64,000 nt of DNA from Chroococcidiopsis thermalis PCC 7203. GTDB taxonomy: Bacteria > Cyanobacteriota > Cyanobacteriia > Cyanobacteriales > Chroococcidiopsidaceae. Positions 44,343 to 54,100 of the stretch are shown here, piece after piece. The first letter of the stretch is position 1; every line of letters begins with the position of its first letter. Under the pieces are notes generated by a model. It saw nothing but the letters and a program-made list of their open reading frames with translations. It did not search any database and was not told where the DNA came from. The translations under genes were made by a program, and so were the position numbers. Location of the stretch: contig NC_019695.1 of the NCBI RefSeq assembly GCF_000317125.1, positions 4,266,336 to 4,330,335 of the forward strand. The letters are read 5' to 3'.

Positions 44343-44575
44343 TTCAGCACTTCCCAATCTTCCAGAGCAACAGGCTCAGTTGGGTCATCGTAGCGAATGA
44401 CTGTGCCGCGCAGAGGATAAGGATTTGAGTCTGAGGAAGGTATAGGCGCTTCGTGCTGCGTAGGGTGACTTTCCAGAATAATCACTTCAACTGCATCCCC
44501 CGCCCGAAAAGGCAATCCTCGCAGTGTTAGAGTTCCATCTTCATTTAAAACAGTCTCTATTTTATGAGCATTCAT
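44339..44575 (-). CDS. VapB-like antitoxin (AbrB/DUF2281-type)
   Basis: 78 residues. The beginning MNAHKIETVLNEDGTLTLRG and LPFRAGDAVEVIILE matches swapped-hairpin or DUF2281-type antitoxins; the acidic tail would neutralise VapC. The ATG is preceded at once by a heptad array (44581-44613) with no evident Shine-Dalgarno. Confidence 0.75.
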   Translation of the reverse strand: MNAHKIETVLNEDGTLTLRGLPFRAGDAVEVIILESHPTQHEAPIPSSDSNPYPLRGTVIRYDDPTEPVALEDWEVLK

Positions 44576-44580
44576 ATTAG

Positions 44581-44613
44581 AATTTTAGATTTTAGATTTT
44601 AGATTTTAGATTG
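44581..44613 (-). repeat. Heptad array before the VapB start
   Basis: Four to five heptads of the TTTTAGA unit, 5 bp before ATG 44575 in the gene's direction. Confidence 0.85.
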
Positions 44614-44740
44614 AGAAAGATTGCTCTTAAGTAGATTTTAGCGATTATTGTATGGCAGCAATAGAATCAATAGGTCTAAGCTATTGCCTCAGCGTCTTAG
44701 TATGACCGGATACTGGTATTTTAGACATAGCTATAGAACC

Positions 44741-44779
44741 AATCCAAAATCTAAAATCTAAAATCTAAAATCTAAAATT
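44741..44779 (-). repeat. Heptad array at the helicase 3' end
   Basis: Five TCTAAAA heptads just past the helicase stop, which itself reads CTAAAAT on the plus strand. Confidence 0.8.
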
Positions 44780-44781
44780 GC

Positions 44782-47700
44782 CTAAAATGGCTCAGTTCCC
44801 TGCTGCCACAACTCGCGCCAGTCATAATTTACACTCGTCACGGCGAAATCTGGTTCTTTATGAAACGGTTGCCGCAGATAACGAATGACACAATCATCGT
44901 CATGCACCTTGTAAGTTCCCTGCGATGCCTTGACTTTCCAAACATCCCCTTGGGTAAATTCCTCTGACTTCGGCACTTGCACCAAAGCCAAGATGAAAGC
45001 GTCCAGCTGATTCAGTGCGGCGATAATTTCATTCTTCGTCACCGTCACCGTTGCTGCACCTGCTATCCGCCCCTTCACCTCGATAAAGCGCAGCTGTCCC
45101 GTTTGGGGAATGCGCGACTCAATATCGTAGCCGCACTTTTGCTGACTGACATCTTTTGGTTCGTATCCCAACTGGCTTTCTGCTGCCATCACCGCTGCCA
45201 TCGCTGTTTTCTCTACCCGTTGAGTTTCCCTAGCAAACATCGCCGCATCTGACTGTCGCTTTCCTTGTAGCCGTTGCAGCAATCCCAGCGAAACTACCAG
45301 CGCACCCCCGACGACGACTGGTGGTAAAGGCGATAATCGGCGTTCCTGTTCCAATTCCTCCAGCCGATGCAGCAACCGCGCTTGCAACTCATCCGCCCGC
45401 TGACGCGCCTTGGTTGAATTGATCTTGGCATTCGCCTTGCCAGCTGACTCTTGCATTTTCAGGTCTTCTGCCCGATGGTCCCAATAATTAATCTCTTTTG
45501 TGAGTCGGTCTTTCACCGCTGCCATCGTCTTAGCAATGAGTTCCTCCTTGCGCTGCTTGACTTCCTGGAGGTGTTGCCCGACAAGCTGGGAAATGGCGTA
45601 ACTCGTCGCCTCATTTTCGATTTTAGATTTTAGATTTTGGATTTTAGATTGAAACGTTTGGTTTGAGTCAGTAAAGATTGTATCTATAATTTCCTTTTCT
45701 TCATCTTGAGGGGATCTATAGTTGAGGTAGGGTGCATAACCTGCGTTCCAAATTTCAGATTTTTGATTTTCAATTTTCGATTGAGTTTCTGAATCTAAAA
45801 TCTGCAATCTAAAATCTAAAATCCCTATTTCCACATACTGCATCCGCCGCGACACCACCCGCCGAGTCCCAGTGGAATTAGTTCGCGCATCCTGGATACC
45901 ATGTTCTAGGTAAACTAAAGCGCGGGTGCTTTCACTCATGTCGTTGTCATCTACCAAGATACTGCCTTGTTTCAACAAATCCCGATGCCGTTCCAGAGTT
46001 AAGTCAATCGCGGCATCCAGTAGGGGATGTCCAGGACAGACGAACGCCGCTAGTGGCTTACCTGGAATGCTAATCGACTCTTTTTCAAAGCAGATACGTT
46101 CGTAGCGCCGCAGCAGTGGTTCTCCGACACCAATTTGCCGCCCGCGATCGCGAATAACTGCGGGGACGTGGGTGATTTCGTAGCGATCGCCTTCTCGCTG
46201 ACGCGCCGTGCCACCCAACTGCTCGAAAGCTTCCAGAAAGAAAGAGGCAATAAAATGAGGTTGCAGCCGCCGCGCCGCTGCTCGTTCCATTTCAGCCTTA
46301 ATTTGCTGTACTTTGGCGATATCCATTGCATCCCGCGCCAAAGCTCTTTCTGACAGAAGTTCCCGCAGCCTTTGTTGGTCTAGTTTATCTTGTACGACTT
46401 GATTGAGGCGATCGCGCACGTCTGGGCGATCGCCATAGCGAATCGCTTGAATCAGCAGCTCTCGTAGCTCAGCTGAGGCGATCGCTTTTCCCAGCACGTC
46501 AAATACTTTACCTCCCAGCGCCTCTTGTTCTATTTCCAACTTTTTCAACAGCGCCAGATATACATCCCCCTCGCGAGTTTCCTTTGCCACCAAATTCCAC
46601 AGGTGACACACCTCCGTCTGTCCGATCCGGTGAATTCGCCCGTACCGCTGTTCTAAACGATTGGGATTCCAAGGCAGATCGTAATTCACCATCAGGTGCG
46701 CTCGTTGCAGGTTAATTCCCTCTCCGGCTGCATCGGTAGCGATTAAGACTTGCACGGCAATATCTTGGGTAAAGGCTTCCTGGGCTTTGCGGCGTTCTTC
46801 TCGTCCCATCCCACCGTGAATTGTCACCACTGCTTCAGTACGCCCCAGCAGCGTCCGAATCCTCTGAGCTAAGTAATTTAAGGTATCCCGATGCTCGGTA
46901 AAAATTACCAACTTTCGGGATTTTAGATTTTTGATTTTTGATTTTTGATTAGGATCTTCGAGTTCATAATCTAAAATCTGCAATCTAAAATCTAAAATAA
47001 TTTTTGATAGTTCTTCCCATTTCTTATCCGTACCACTACGCCGCACTTGCAGTGCTAGCTGCTCTAATTCTTGTAAAAGACTAATTTCTACTTGTAATTC
47101 GGCTATTGTCCGCGAAGCCGTGGCGAGATCGGCAACTTCCTCTTCTTTCGCTTCCCGTTCTTCGCTGGGGACATCCTCCAGATCGTCTTCTATATCTTCT
47201 AAATCGAGAACTTGCCCAAGTTCTATACTGGCGCTACTGCCTCGCTTCAACAATTCTTCTTCGCGCAACCGTTTTTGCAACCGTTCTCGGCGGCGGGTAA
47301 GCGATTGATAAATTGCCTCTGGCGATGAAGCAAGACGGCGCTGCAAAATCGTCAAAGCAAAACCTACAGTGCCTTTACGCCCTTCATTGCCTAAAGCATC
47401 AGCACGGTTGAATTCTTCGCGCACGTACTCGGTGACTCGTTTATAAAGTACCGCTTCCAAATCCGAAAGTTTGTATTCTACAGCGTAGGCTTTCCGTTCT
47501 GGAAATAGCGGTTTGCCGTCAAATTTCAGTAGATCTTCTTTAACTAATCGCCGCATCAAGTCGGAAGTATCCGAGACGTGAACTCCATCCCGAAATCGTC
47601 CCTCAAATCTGTCTCCATCTAGCAACGCCATGAACAGCTGAAAGTCTTCTTCTTTACCGTTGTGGGGTGTTGCCGACATTAATAAAAAATGTCGAGTTAA

Positions 47701-48474
47701 ACTTGACAGCAGCTTGCCGAGTTTGTAGCGTTTCGTTTCTCTAATTTCACCGCCAAAGAACGAAGCCGACATTTTATGAGCTTCGTCGCAGACGACCAAA
47801 TCCCAGTCCGTTTGGGCTAATTTGGCTTGTAGGTCGTCATTACGGCTAAGTTTGTCCAGGCGCACGATTAATAGCGGCATCTCTGCAAAAGCATTTCCCG
47901 TCCGCGCCGCTTCAATCCGATCGTTGGTGAGAATTTCAAAGGGCAGGTGAAACTTTTGGTACAGCTCGTCCTGCCACTGAGCTGCTAGACTGCCAGGACA
48001 GACGACAAGGCAGCGATGCAAGTCGCCTCGAATTAGCAATTCCCGCATTAGCAATCCCGCCATAATTGTCTTACCCGCGCCAGGATCGTCTGCCAATAAG
48101 AAGCGCAGGGGTTGGCGGGTTAGCATTTCCCCATAGACGGCTGTAATTTGGTGGGGTAGTGGCTCAACTAGCGATGTGTGTACGGCTAGCAGCGGGTCGA
48201 ATAGATGGGCAAGGCGAATGCGGTATGCTTCTGATACCAAACGAAAGTTAGCGCCATCGGCAGTAAAACTCCAAGGGGTTCCTTCCGTAACAAGTTCCAG
48301 GGTTGGTTCGCGATCGCGAAATACCAATTCATGTCCTAAAGAACCGCTAGCATCTTTATACGTCAGCTCGACAACATCAGAGCCATGCCACTGAGCATCG
48401 ACAATGGTGACGAGATTGTTTGGCAGGATGCCCCCAACTTGAGTACCCTTCGTCAATTCTTCTAGTCGAACCAT
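44782..48474 (-). CDS. SNF2-type helicase with DUF3883
   Basis: 1230 residues, first gene of the minus-strand locus. SF2 helicase with Walker A DDPGAGKTIMAGLLM near 128, DEAH-box VCDEAHKMSA near 229, motif III MSATPHNG, motif VI LEQRYGRIHRIGQ near 615, and a C-terminal DUF3883 nuclease-like domain (about 1115-1230: GYDIESRIPQ ... LRFIEVKGR). Such proteins translocate on DNA. Three in-frame repeat inserts (about 492-519, 884-907, 941-952) encode ILDFRLQILDYE-type and SKIQNLKSKI-type peptides, one between the two helicase lobes. Together with the methylase and DUF499 ATPase it resembles DISARM-type defence loci. Confidence 0.92.
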   Translation of the reverse strand: MVRLEELTKGTQVGGILPNNLVTIVDAQWHGSDVVELTYKDASGSLGHELVFRDREPTLELVTEGTPWSFTADGANFRLVSEAYRIRLAHLFDPLLAVHTSLVEPLPHQITAVYGEMLTRQPLRFLLADDPGAGKTIMAGLLMRELLIRGDLHRCLVVCPGSLAAQWQDELYQKFHLPFEILTNDRIEAARTGNAFAEMPLLIVRLDKLSRNDDLQAKLAQTDWDLVVCDEAHKMSASFFGGEIRETKRYKLGKLLSSLTRHFLLMSATPHNGKEEDFQLFMALLDGDRFEGRFRDGVHVSDTSDLMRRLVKEDLLKFDGKPLFPERKAYAVEYKLSDLEAVLYKRVTEYVREEFNRADALGNEGRKGTVGFALTILQRRLASSPEAIYQSLTRRRERLQKRLREEELLKRGSSASIELGQVLDLEDIEDDLEDVPSEEREAKEEEVADLATASRTIAELQVEISLLQELEQLALQVRRSGTDKKWEELSKIILDFRLQILDYELEDPNQKSKIKNLKSRKLVIFTEHRDTLNYLAQRIRTLLGRTEAVVTIHGGMGREERRKAQEAFTQDIAVQVLIATDAAGEGINLQRAHLMVNYDLPWNPNRLEQRYGRIHRIGQTEVCHLWNLVAKETREGDVYLALLKKLEIEQEALGGKVFDVLGKAIASAELRELLIQAIRYGDRPDVRDRLNQVVQDKLDQQRLRELLSERALARDAMDIAKVQQIKAEMERAAARRLQPHFIASFFLEAFEQLGGTARQREGDRYEITHVPAVIRDRGRQIGVGEPLLRRYERICFEKESISIPGKPLAAFVCPGHPLLDAAIDLTLERHRDLLKQGSILVDDNDMSESTRALVYLEHGIQDARTNSTGTRRVVSRRMQYVEIGILDFRLQILDSETQSKIENQKSEIWNAGYAPYLNYRSPQDEEKEIIDTIFTDSNQTFQSKIQNLKSKIENEATSYAISQLVGQHLQEVKQRKEELIAKTMAAVKDRLTKEINYWDHRAEDLKMQESAGKANAKINSTKARQRADELQARLLHRLEELEQERRLSPLPPVVVGGALVVSLGLLQRLQGKRQSDAAMFARETQRVEKTAMAAVMAAESQLGYEPKDVSQQKCGYDIESRIPQTGQLRFIEVKGRIAGAATVTVTKNEIIAALNQLDAFILALVQVPKSEEFTQGDVWKVKASQGTYKVHDDDCVIRYLRQPFHKEPDFAVTSVNYDWRELWQQGTEPF
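45619..45651 (-). repeat. In-frame heptad insert A in the helicase
   Basis: Encodes SKIQNLKSKIEN; half-type insert. Confidence 0.8.
45752..45822 (-). repeat. In-frame heptad insert B in the helicase
   Basis: Encodes GILDFRLQILDSETQSKIEN then QKSEI; inverted halves. Confidence 0.85.
46918..46999 (-). repeat. In-frame heptad insert C in the helicase
   Basis: Encodes IILDFRLQILDYELEDPNQK and SKIKNLKSRKL, lying just before LVIFTEHRDTL at the start of the second helicase lobe. Confidence 0.85.
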
Positions 48475-48489
48475 GTCGAATCATTTTCC

Positions 48490-48591
48490 TTATTTGCTGG
48501 GAAAAGGCATTGCATAGAAGATTTTGGCGGCAAAATCGCCCCCAAAAGCCTCAAATTCTTTGAGCTTAGGATCGAACAAGTCTTTTCATAC
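48490..48591 (-). pseudogene. C-terminal remnant of an unknown gene
   Basis: Immediately upstream of the helicase start, a minus-strand frame reads KDLFDPKLKEFEAFGGDFAA and KIFYAMPFPSK to a stop at 48490-48492. The composition is coding-like but the frame has no upstream continuation with confidence. The remainder to 48867 holds nothing I can support apart from a possible helicase promoter. Confidence 0.3.
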
Positions 48592-48867
48592 ACGGGATAA
48601 ATACGGATCTTTGGCGCTAGCTAGAATGCGATCGAGGACTCAACTCGCTCTCGCTGCTTAGGTTACTGACTGCTGGCGCTAGCTAACCTTATTGCGATCG
48701 GTTTAAAAGCAGTCTTTCTAACAATTGCGGCTGCAAGTCCCAGAGGTTGGCGCAGGATCTTTCTCTGGAATGAAAATCGTTAAAATTTGATGTGCTGAGC
48801 AGTTCTTATTAATACATTTGTACTATAAAGCTACTAAAATAGTATTATTTAATGTAGTAACTAGTTC

Positions 48868-49345
48868 CTATAGATATAATAAGGGAACAATCATCGTCAG
48901 CAGCGTTGTTTCCTGACCTCCATGAGTGGAGGCGGTTGAGGTAAACAAGCCTGCTGGTTTGCCTTCCATCTCACCGTTTAGCCATAAGCTAGAGGTAGAA
49001 TCGATTAGTTGTTTCATTTGTGCCGTCATATTGCCGTAGCGCGTCGGAGAGCCAAAAATGACTCCATCTGCCGATCGCAGATCGTCAACGGTACAAATAG
49101 GAATGTCCTGCTGTTGCTCTCGTACTTGACGAGCCGCTTCGTTTTGGTCGATGATTTGATCGACCGCTTCAAATTCCTGAACGCGACGTAGCATCTTGGT
49201 CGATGATTTGATCGACCGCTTCAAATTCCTGAACGCGACGTAACATCACTTCAGCTCCAGGGATTTTGCTGGCTCCTTCGGCAACAGCTTGCGCCAGTTT
49301 TAAGGTATGACCGTACATTGAGTAGTAAACAACCAAAATTTTCAT
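48868..49345 (-). pseudogene. wrbA: WrbA-type NAD(P)H:quinone oxidoreductase, broken
   Basis: From ATG 49345 the frame reads [20 protein letters not shown] and [20 protein letters not shown], a flavodoxin-like WrbA. A 52-bp tandem duplication (49144-49247) shifts the frame; the second copy restores sense in a new frame: DDLRSADGVIFGSPTRYGN and LFTSTASTHGGQETTLL. The gene ends after MIVPLLYL at 48868, about 60 residues short of normal WrbA. Both the shift and the truncation make it non-functional. Confidence 0.88.
49144..49247. repeat. 52-bp tandem duplication in wrbA
   Basis: Two copies of a unit beginning TTGGTCGATGATTTGATCG (49144-49195 and 49196-49247) differ at one position (GTAGCATC against GTAACATC). 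Length 52 is not a multiple of three. The single mismatch shows it is not a very recent artefact of assembly, though that cannot be excluded. Confidence 0.9.
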
Positions 49346-49384
49346 CATTCCTCCAAAATCGATCGCTTCAATTTTTCTGTCTAG

Positions 49385-51157
49385 TTATTGGGTCAGGTTA
49401 TCTAAAGGTAGAGATTGCACTAAACTCAAAGTTAAAGGTGGTTGACTAATAAACCGAGCATAATCAGCACTCAGATAGGGACGGTACTGCTGAGAAGTAG
49501 CAATGTAAGTTTCAAAAAAAGCCACGCTCCAAGCTCCCAGATAGCCACGAGCCAAGGCGGGATCTGGACCGATGACTGATTCGGGAATGGGTAAAGGTTC
49601 GCTACCTGGATCGGATTTATCGGCAGCAGAAAAGTGGGTTCCACCTGCGAGTAAGAGAAGATATTTATTCCGAGCAGTCAGCCATGTAAAGGGTAAAATT
49701 TGTTCTGGTAAAGCAGGTGCAACTTTATCCTCGCTGCTACTAGCGATCGTCACCGGAATTTTTATTTGACTCAACCCAGCTTTACCAAAAAGGGAGCTAC
49801 CAATCGGATTAATCGCGATCGCCGCCTTAATTCTTTTATCGCGTAAATTATACTGCGTGCGCGGTAATTCTAGCGTCCGACACTGAAGTAGTAGAGACAA
49901 ATTAAAAGTCTCGCCCAAATTCTGACAGTCTTGTTGCAATTGGTCGAAATTCAACTTAGCACCTGCTAAAGCTAATGCTGTATAGCCGCCGTAGGAATGA
50001 CCGACAACTCCAACTTGTTGTAAATTCAGGGCAAAAGATAGATCGGTGCGATTCAGTTGCGCCAAAACATCGAGCAAATAAGATACATCCAGAGGACGAT
50101 TGATAAACTCCCTTGGAGGTGTCACGGCAGTAGCGCGACCATTCAGGAGCGATCGCAATTGTTCGGCATTGCTATTGGGATGTTCGGGAACGGCAACGGC
50201 AAAACCATAACTAGCTAACTGTTGGGCGAGATATCTAAAAGTATTGCGGTCTGAACCTAAACCGTGGGAGATGACAATGACTGGGAAGCGTCGGTGGTTG
50301 GTAATTGGTAATTGGTAATTGGTAAAGAGTTGTTGGTTGAGTGTTGTTGGTTGTTGGTAATTACTTTCTTGTCCCCCTTGTCTCCCTTGTCCCCTTGTCC
50401 TCTCTTCCCCCAGCTCGTCCCTGCTCCCTACTCCCTGCCCCCTGGGTAAATAAAGATCGGCAATAAAGGCGCGATCGCGGCTGGGATCGTAAAGCTCTAA
50501 GGTGCGTTTCGTCCAAGTAAAACTTCCTCGTTGGCGCAAGTCTGGCAACTGAGAGAAATTGGCTGGCTGTTGGTTAATGGCAGCGGCAGCCGATTGTCTT
50601 TGTACCAGAGCGATCGCTTCGTTTGTGCGATTGATGACAGCTTGTAATTCTTCTACAATCTCTAAACTTTGCCCTAGATTGACTCGAATTCCATTTGTAG
50701 GAAACTGACGCAAGACATCGAGTAGGGTGAAGCCTTGGCGATTTTCTGCTGCGGCTAAGATGAGCGCCGAGCGAATGGCATAAAACCCTGGAAGTCTGGC
50801 TTCAGTTTGAACGATCTGTCCCAGGCGTTGTAATAAAGTTTCGCCAATCGAAGAGTAAAGAAATTGAGAAATTGCCACTGGAGTGAGATCCACTGGTGCA
50901 GTTAGTATGCTTCGTAGCCGCGCTAGTTGTGCGGGGGTGAGCCTGCGGGCGTAATCGATCAGTCCGCCCTGAATTTTGCCCGTTTTGGCAAACTCTGCCA
51001 AATCTTCGATCGCCACCGAGCTTTCAAAAGCGCCGTATGTCGCATAAATGCGATCGGCTGCGACTGCGGTTTGAACTCCCGTAGCTGGAAATAACAATAA
51101 CGAAAGTGCAATTCCCAAAGATTTATAGAGTTTTGAGCTGAGAAGTTTTTGCAACAC
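49385..51157 (-). CDS. DUF1400-type alpha/beta hydrolase, exported
   Basis: 590 residues from GTG 51157 with a signal peptide (SLGIALSLLLFPATGVQTAV, cleaved near AAD). An N-terminal DUF1400 domain (about 35-190) precedes a dienelactone-hydrolase-like fold with nucleophile elbow VVGHSYGGYTALA (Ser about 388) and late His in GTHFSAAD. About 50 residues between DLYLPRGQ and RRFPVIVISHGLG are an insert (about 236-287) made of low-complexity and GGTAATT-heptad sequence, read in frame (FTNYQLPITNH). It follows tamB by 14 bp, so they are cotranscribed. Substrate unknown. Confidence 0.85.
   Translation of the reverse strand: MLQKLLSSKLYKSLGIALSLLLFPATGVQTAVAADRIYATYGAFESSVAIEDLAEFAKTGKIQGGLIDYARRLTPAQLARLRSILTAPVDLTPVAISQFLYSSIGETLLQRLGQIVQTEARLPGFYAIRSALILAAAENRQGFTLLDVLRQFPTNGIRVNLGQSLEIVEELQAVINRTNEAIALVQRQSAAAAINQQPANFSQLPDLRQRGSFTWTKRTLELYDPSRDRAFIADLYLPRGQGVGSRDELGEERTRGQGRQGGQESNYQQPTTLNQQLFTNYQLPITNHRRFPVIVISHGLGSDRNTFRYLAQQLASYGFAVAVPEHPNSNAEQLRSLLNGRATAVTPPREFINRPLDVSYLLDVLAQLNRTDLSFALNLQQVGVVGHSYGGYTALALAGAKLNFDQLQQDCQNLGETFNLSLLLQCRTLELPRTQYNLRDKRIKAAIAINPIGSSLFGKAGLSQIKIPVTIASSSEDKVAPALPEQILPFTWLTARNKYLLLLAGGTHFSAADKSDPGSEPLPIPESVIGPDPALARGYLGAWSVAFFETYIATSQQYRPYLSADYARFISQPPLTLSLVQSLPLDNLTQ
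50297..50450 (-). repeat. In-frame repeat insert in the hydrolase
   Basis: Plus-strand TAATTGG heptads (three in a row near 50303-50325), a TTGTTGG-rich part, and a CCCTTGTC-rich part (50370-50445). It adds about 50 codons without a stop. Confidence 0.75.
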
Positions 51158-51171
51158 AGTTAAGACATAAA

Positions 51172-54100
51172 CTAAAATCTGGTTTCGTACTCCACTAGCA
51201 GCCGACTCTCACCGCTCAAATTGGTGGAGCCACGTACCAAAATTTGGTCGTTGAGGCGATAAATTAGGTTGTAACGCAGGGGGTCATCAGCAGCAAATAC
51301 TCGTGAGAGGGAGACAGAGAAATCGTTGGTGATGGCAAACACTGCCTCTGCTGCTAAACCGAGGACAGAAACGTTTTCTGTTGGATCGGTGACGATGGTA
51401 GGAAACAGGCGTAATTCGTCAATACCTAAAGCCTCGCCAATCTCGGTAATATTGTCTTGGAAGTTGGACAGTAGGGCAGATCCTGCAATTGTGGCAAGCC
51501 CTAGGGTAGGATCTCCTCTACCCAAGGTATTGACAAAGGAACCGCCTAAGAGTGCGACGATCTCTGCTTCGCTGCGATTCGGTTCGCTGGTCAGTTCTAG
51601 ATTATCCGCCAATTCACTCGCGGGTCCCTCTACTGCTGCTTGCACGCGCACGGTGCGGAAAGTGCCGAAGCTGGTAGCCCCAACGTCGCGGATCTCGCCA
51701 GAAAAAGGTGAAGTGGGAACTCGCCCAATGCCCGTTGTCTCCGGTACGGTTGCCACTAGAGTGACATCAAGGATGGGGTCTAGTCCTCCTTTGGGCGTGA
51801 AGCGTGCCGTCTGTTCTTTGCCCCGCGCTAAATTAAACTGAGTCGTAAATAAGTTGACTTGTCCCCCCGTCAGACGCACCACTCCTTGAGGACGAGGATT
51901 CGTTAAAGTGCCATTAATCGCCAGGTCGCCTTCTGCCTCAAAGTTAAGTAGGGGTTGACGGACGATCCGCACGTCATCGCCGAGAATCAATTGCAAATTG
52001 GTAAATTCAATCGGAGATTCCTCTGGGGTGTTGCGATTTGTCGCTGTGCTACTTGTAGCCGTACCTGCTGCGGGTGTACCTACTGCGGCAGTAGGAGTCT
52101 CTTCAGTTCCTCCCAAAGAGACTTGACCGTTCGCCAAGCGAATCTTACCGCCAATATTGGGAGATAGAGCTGTGCCTGTAATAACGACATTGCCGCTAAC
52201 TCCGCCTTCATAGCGTCCTTCGATATCTACCTCTAAGTCGTTGAGCGATACCGTAAGGGGATTTGTTGCTGGCTGTGCCTGTTGGGTGGCAAAAATCGGT
52301 AGAGTTCCTTCAGCAGTCACTTTACCTGAATTGTACTGCCCTGTAATATTAGGAACAACGATGCGATCGCCATTAAACTCCACCGTCCCCGTGACGTTTC
52401 TCAATGGTTCGGGCAAAGCCTCAGCTTTTAAAGTGGCATTCTTCACCACAGCTTCCCCCGTTATTAATGGCTGGTCTAAAGTTCCCTGCACTTCGACATT
52501 GACTTGTCCCTGACCGTTAACCCAAGCAACTTGCTCGGTGAATAAATTCAATAATGCCAAACCTCGATCTTGTACGTTTGCTTGGATGCTGATTTGGTTA
52601 CTATCGGGCTGGACGGAGGCAAACGGTAACGCTACGGGAATACTGCCTGTAATTTCAACTGGTTGAGTCCCTGTTATCAATACATCGCTGGCAAAACTCA
52701 ACCGCGCATCATTATAGTCAAAGCTCAGCTGGGCTGTTTGAATCGGTTGCTGATTCAAGCTTGCTTCCACCAGTGCTACCTCACCGATCGCTTGAGGGTT
52801 TTCTAGATTACCTGCTAGGGTGACGAGGGCATTCAACTGTCCGGTGACATCAAATGGTAATGCTTGTGGTAAGCGATCCAAAAAAGGCTGTAAGGTTGCT
52901 ACGGGTACGCTGACGACTCGCAATTGTCCCGAAAGTTCCTCCCCTAGTTGTCCGGTAAATGCAATCAGTCCGTCACCGAGATCGAGCCGCAAGGGTAGCA
53001 GCGTCAAAACGCCATCTTCAAAAGTCCCTCTGGCAATTGCTTCATCGACTTTGTAAGTTCCCCATTGCCAATCTTGAGCGCGTAATTCAAAGTCAACATC
53101 AAGCGATGGCTGTAAACCTGGAGATAATGCCCCTGTTACGGCAATTTCGCCGCTAATCGTACCATCCAAGGCTGAAAGTGGTGGCAATGTAGCTGAAGCT
53201 CTTTCTTGCTGTTGCTGTTGTGTGATTAACGCTCTAATTTCCGAAAACAGTCGCAGTTGGGCGAGTAAGGATTTTTCTGGTATACCTACAGATACCGTTG
53301 GTAATGCCTCTGCTCCAGGGAGATCTTCGGGTAACAAGCCACCTGCTAAGTCTTCAAAACCGAAAACGCTCAGTGCTTGCAAAACGTTTTCAACTCTGGC
53401 GCGATCGAAATCAATTTGAAATTGAAATTTACGGTCTTGTCCCGCTTGGAAATCGCCACTAAGATCTATGCGGCTATCGCCTAGACGCAATTCACCTGCT
53501 TTTAAGCTGAAATCGCCGCCTTCATAACGGATGTTGGCTTTAATTGCATCGGCTGTGAATCTACCTGCCCTAGGTCGAGCGATCGCCACATCTCCAATTA
53601 CGGTAGATTGGGTGATATTCTCGGTAAGATCGATCGTGAGATTGCCCGATACTTCCCCTGAGATCGCACCAATTTGCTTGAGGCGATCGCCTGGAATCAC
53701 GTTTCGCAGTACGGCTACGGGAAAGTCTTGCACGTTAACAACTAAGTTTTCGCCTTGGGTTGCACCCCTAGCTACTGCCTGATTTCGCCGCACGAAAAAT
53801 GAAACGGGGCGATTATTCTTATCCAAGGTAAAGGCAATTCTATCTTGTTTACCACTAACATCTAGTTGAGTCTGCTGTCCGGCTCGATAATTTAATTTGC
53901 CAGTCAATACCGGATCGAAGGCTAAACCGTTGACGCGCAAGTTTTGCAACCCTAGATTTCCAACCGCATTGGGAGCATCGGGAGTACCTGTAACTTTTCC
54001 GGTAAAATCTGCTTGTCCTGCTAGCGTTACGTTACCAGGGATATCCAAACCAAACTCTTGCAAGTCGTAATCTCGCGCCCGCACGTCTAAGTTAAACCCA

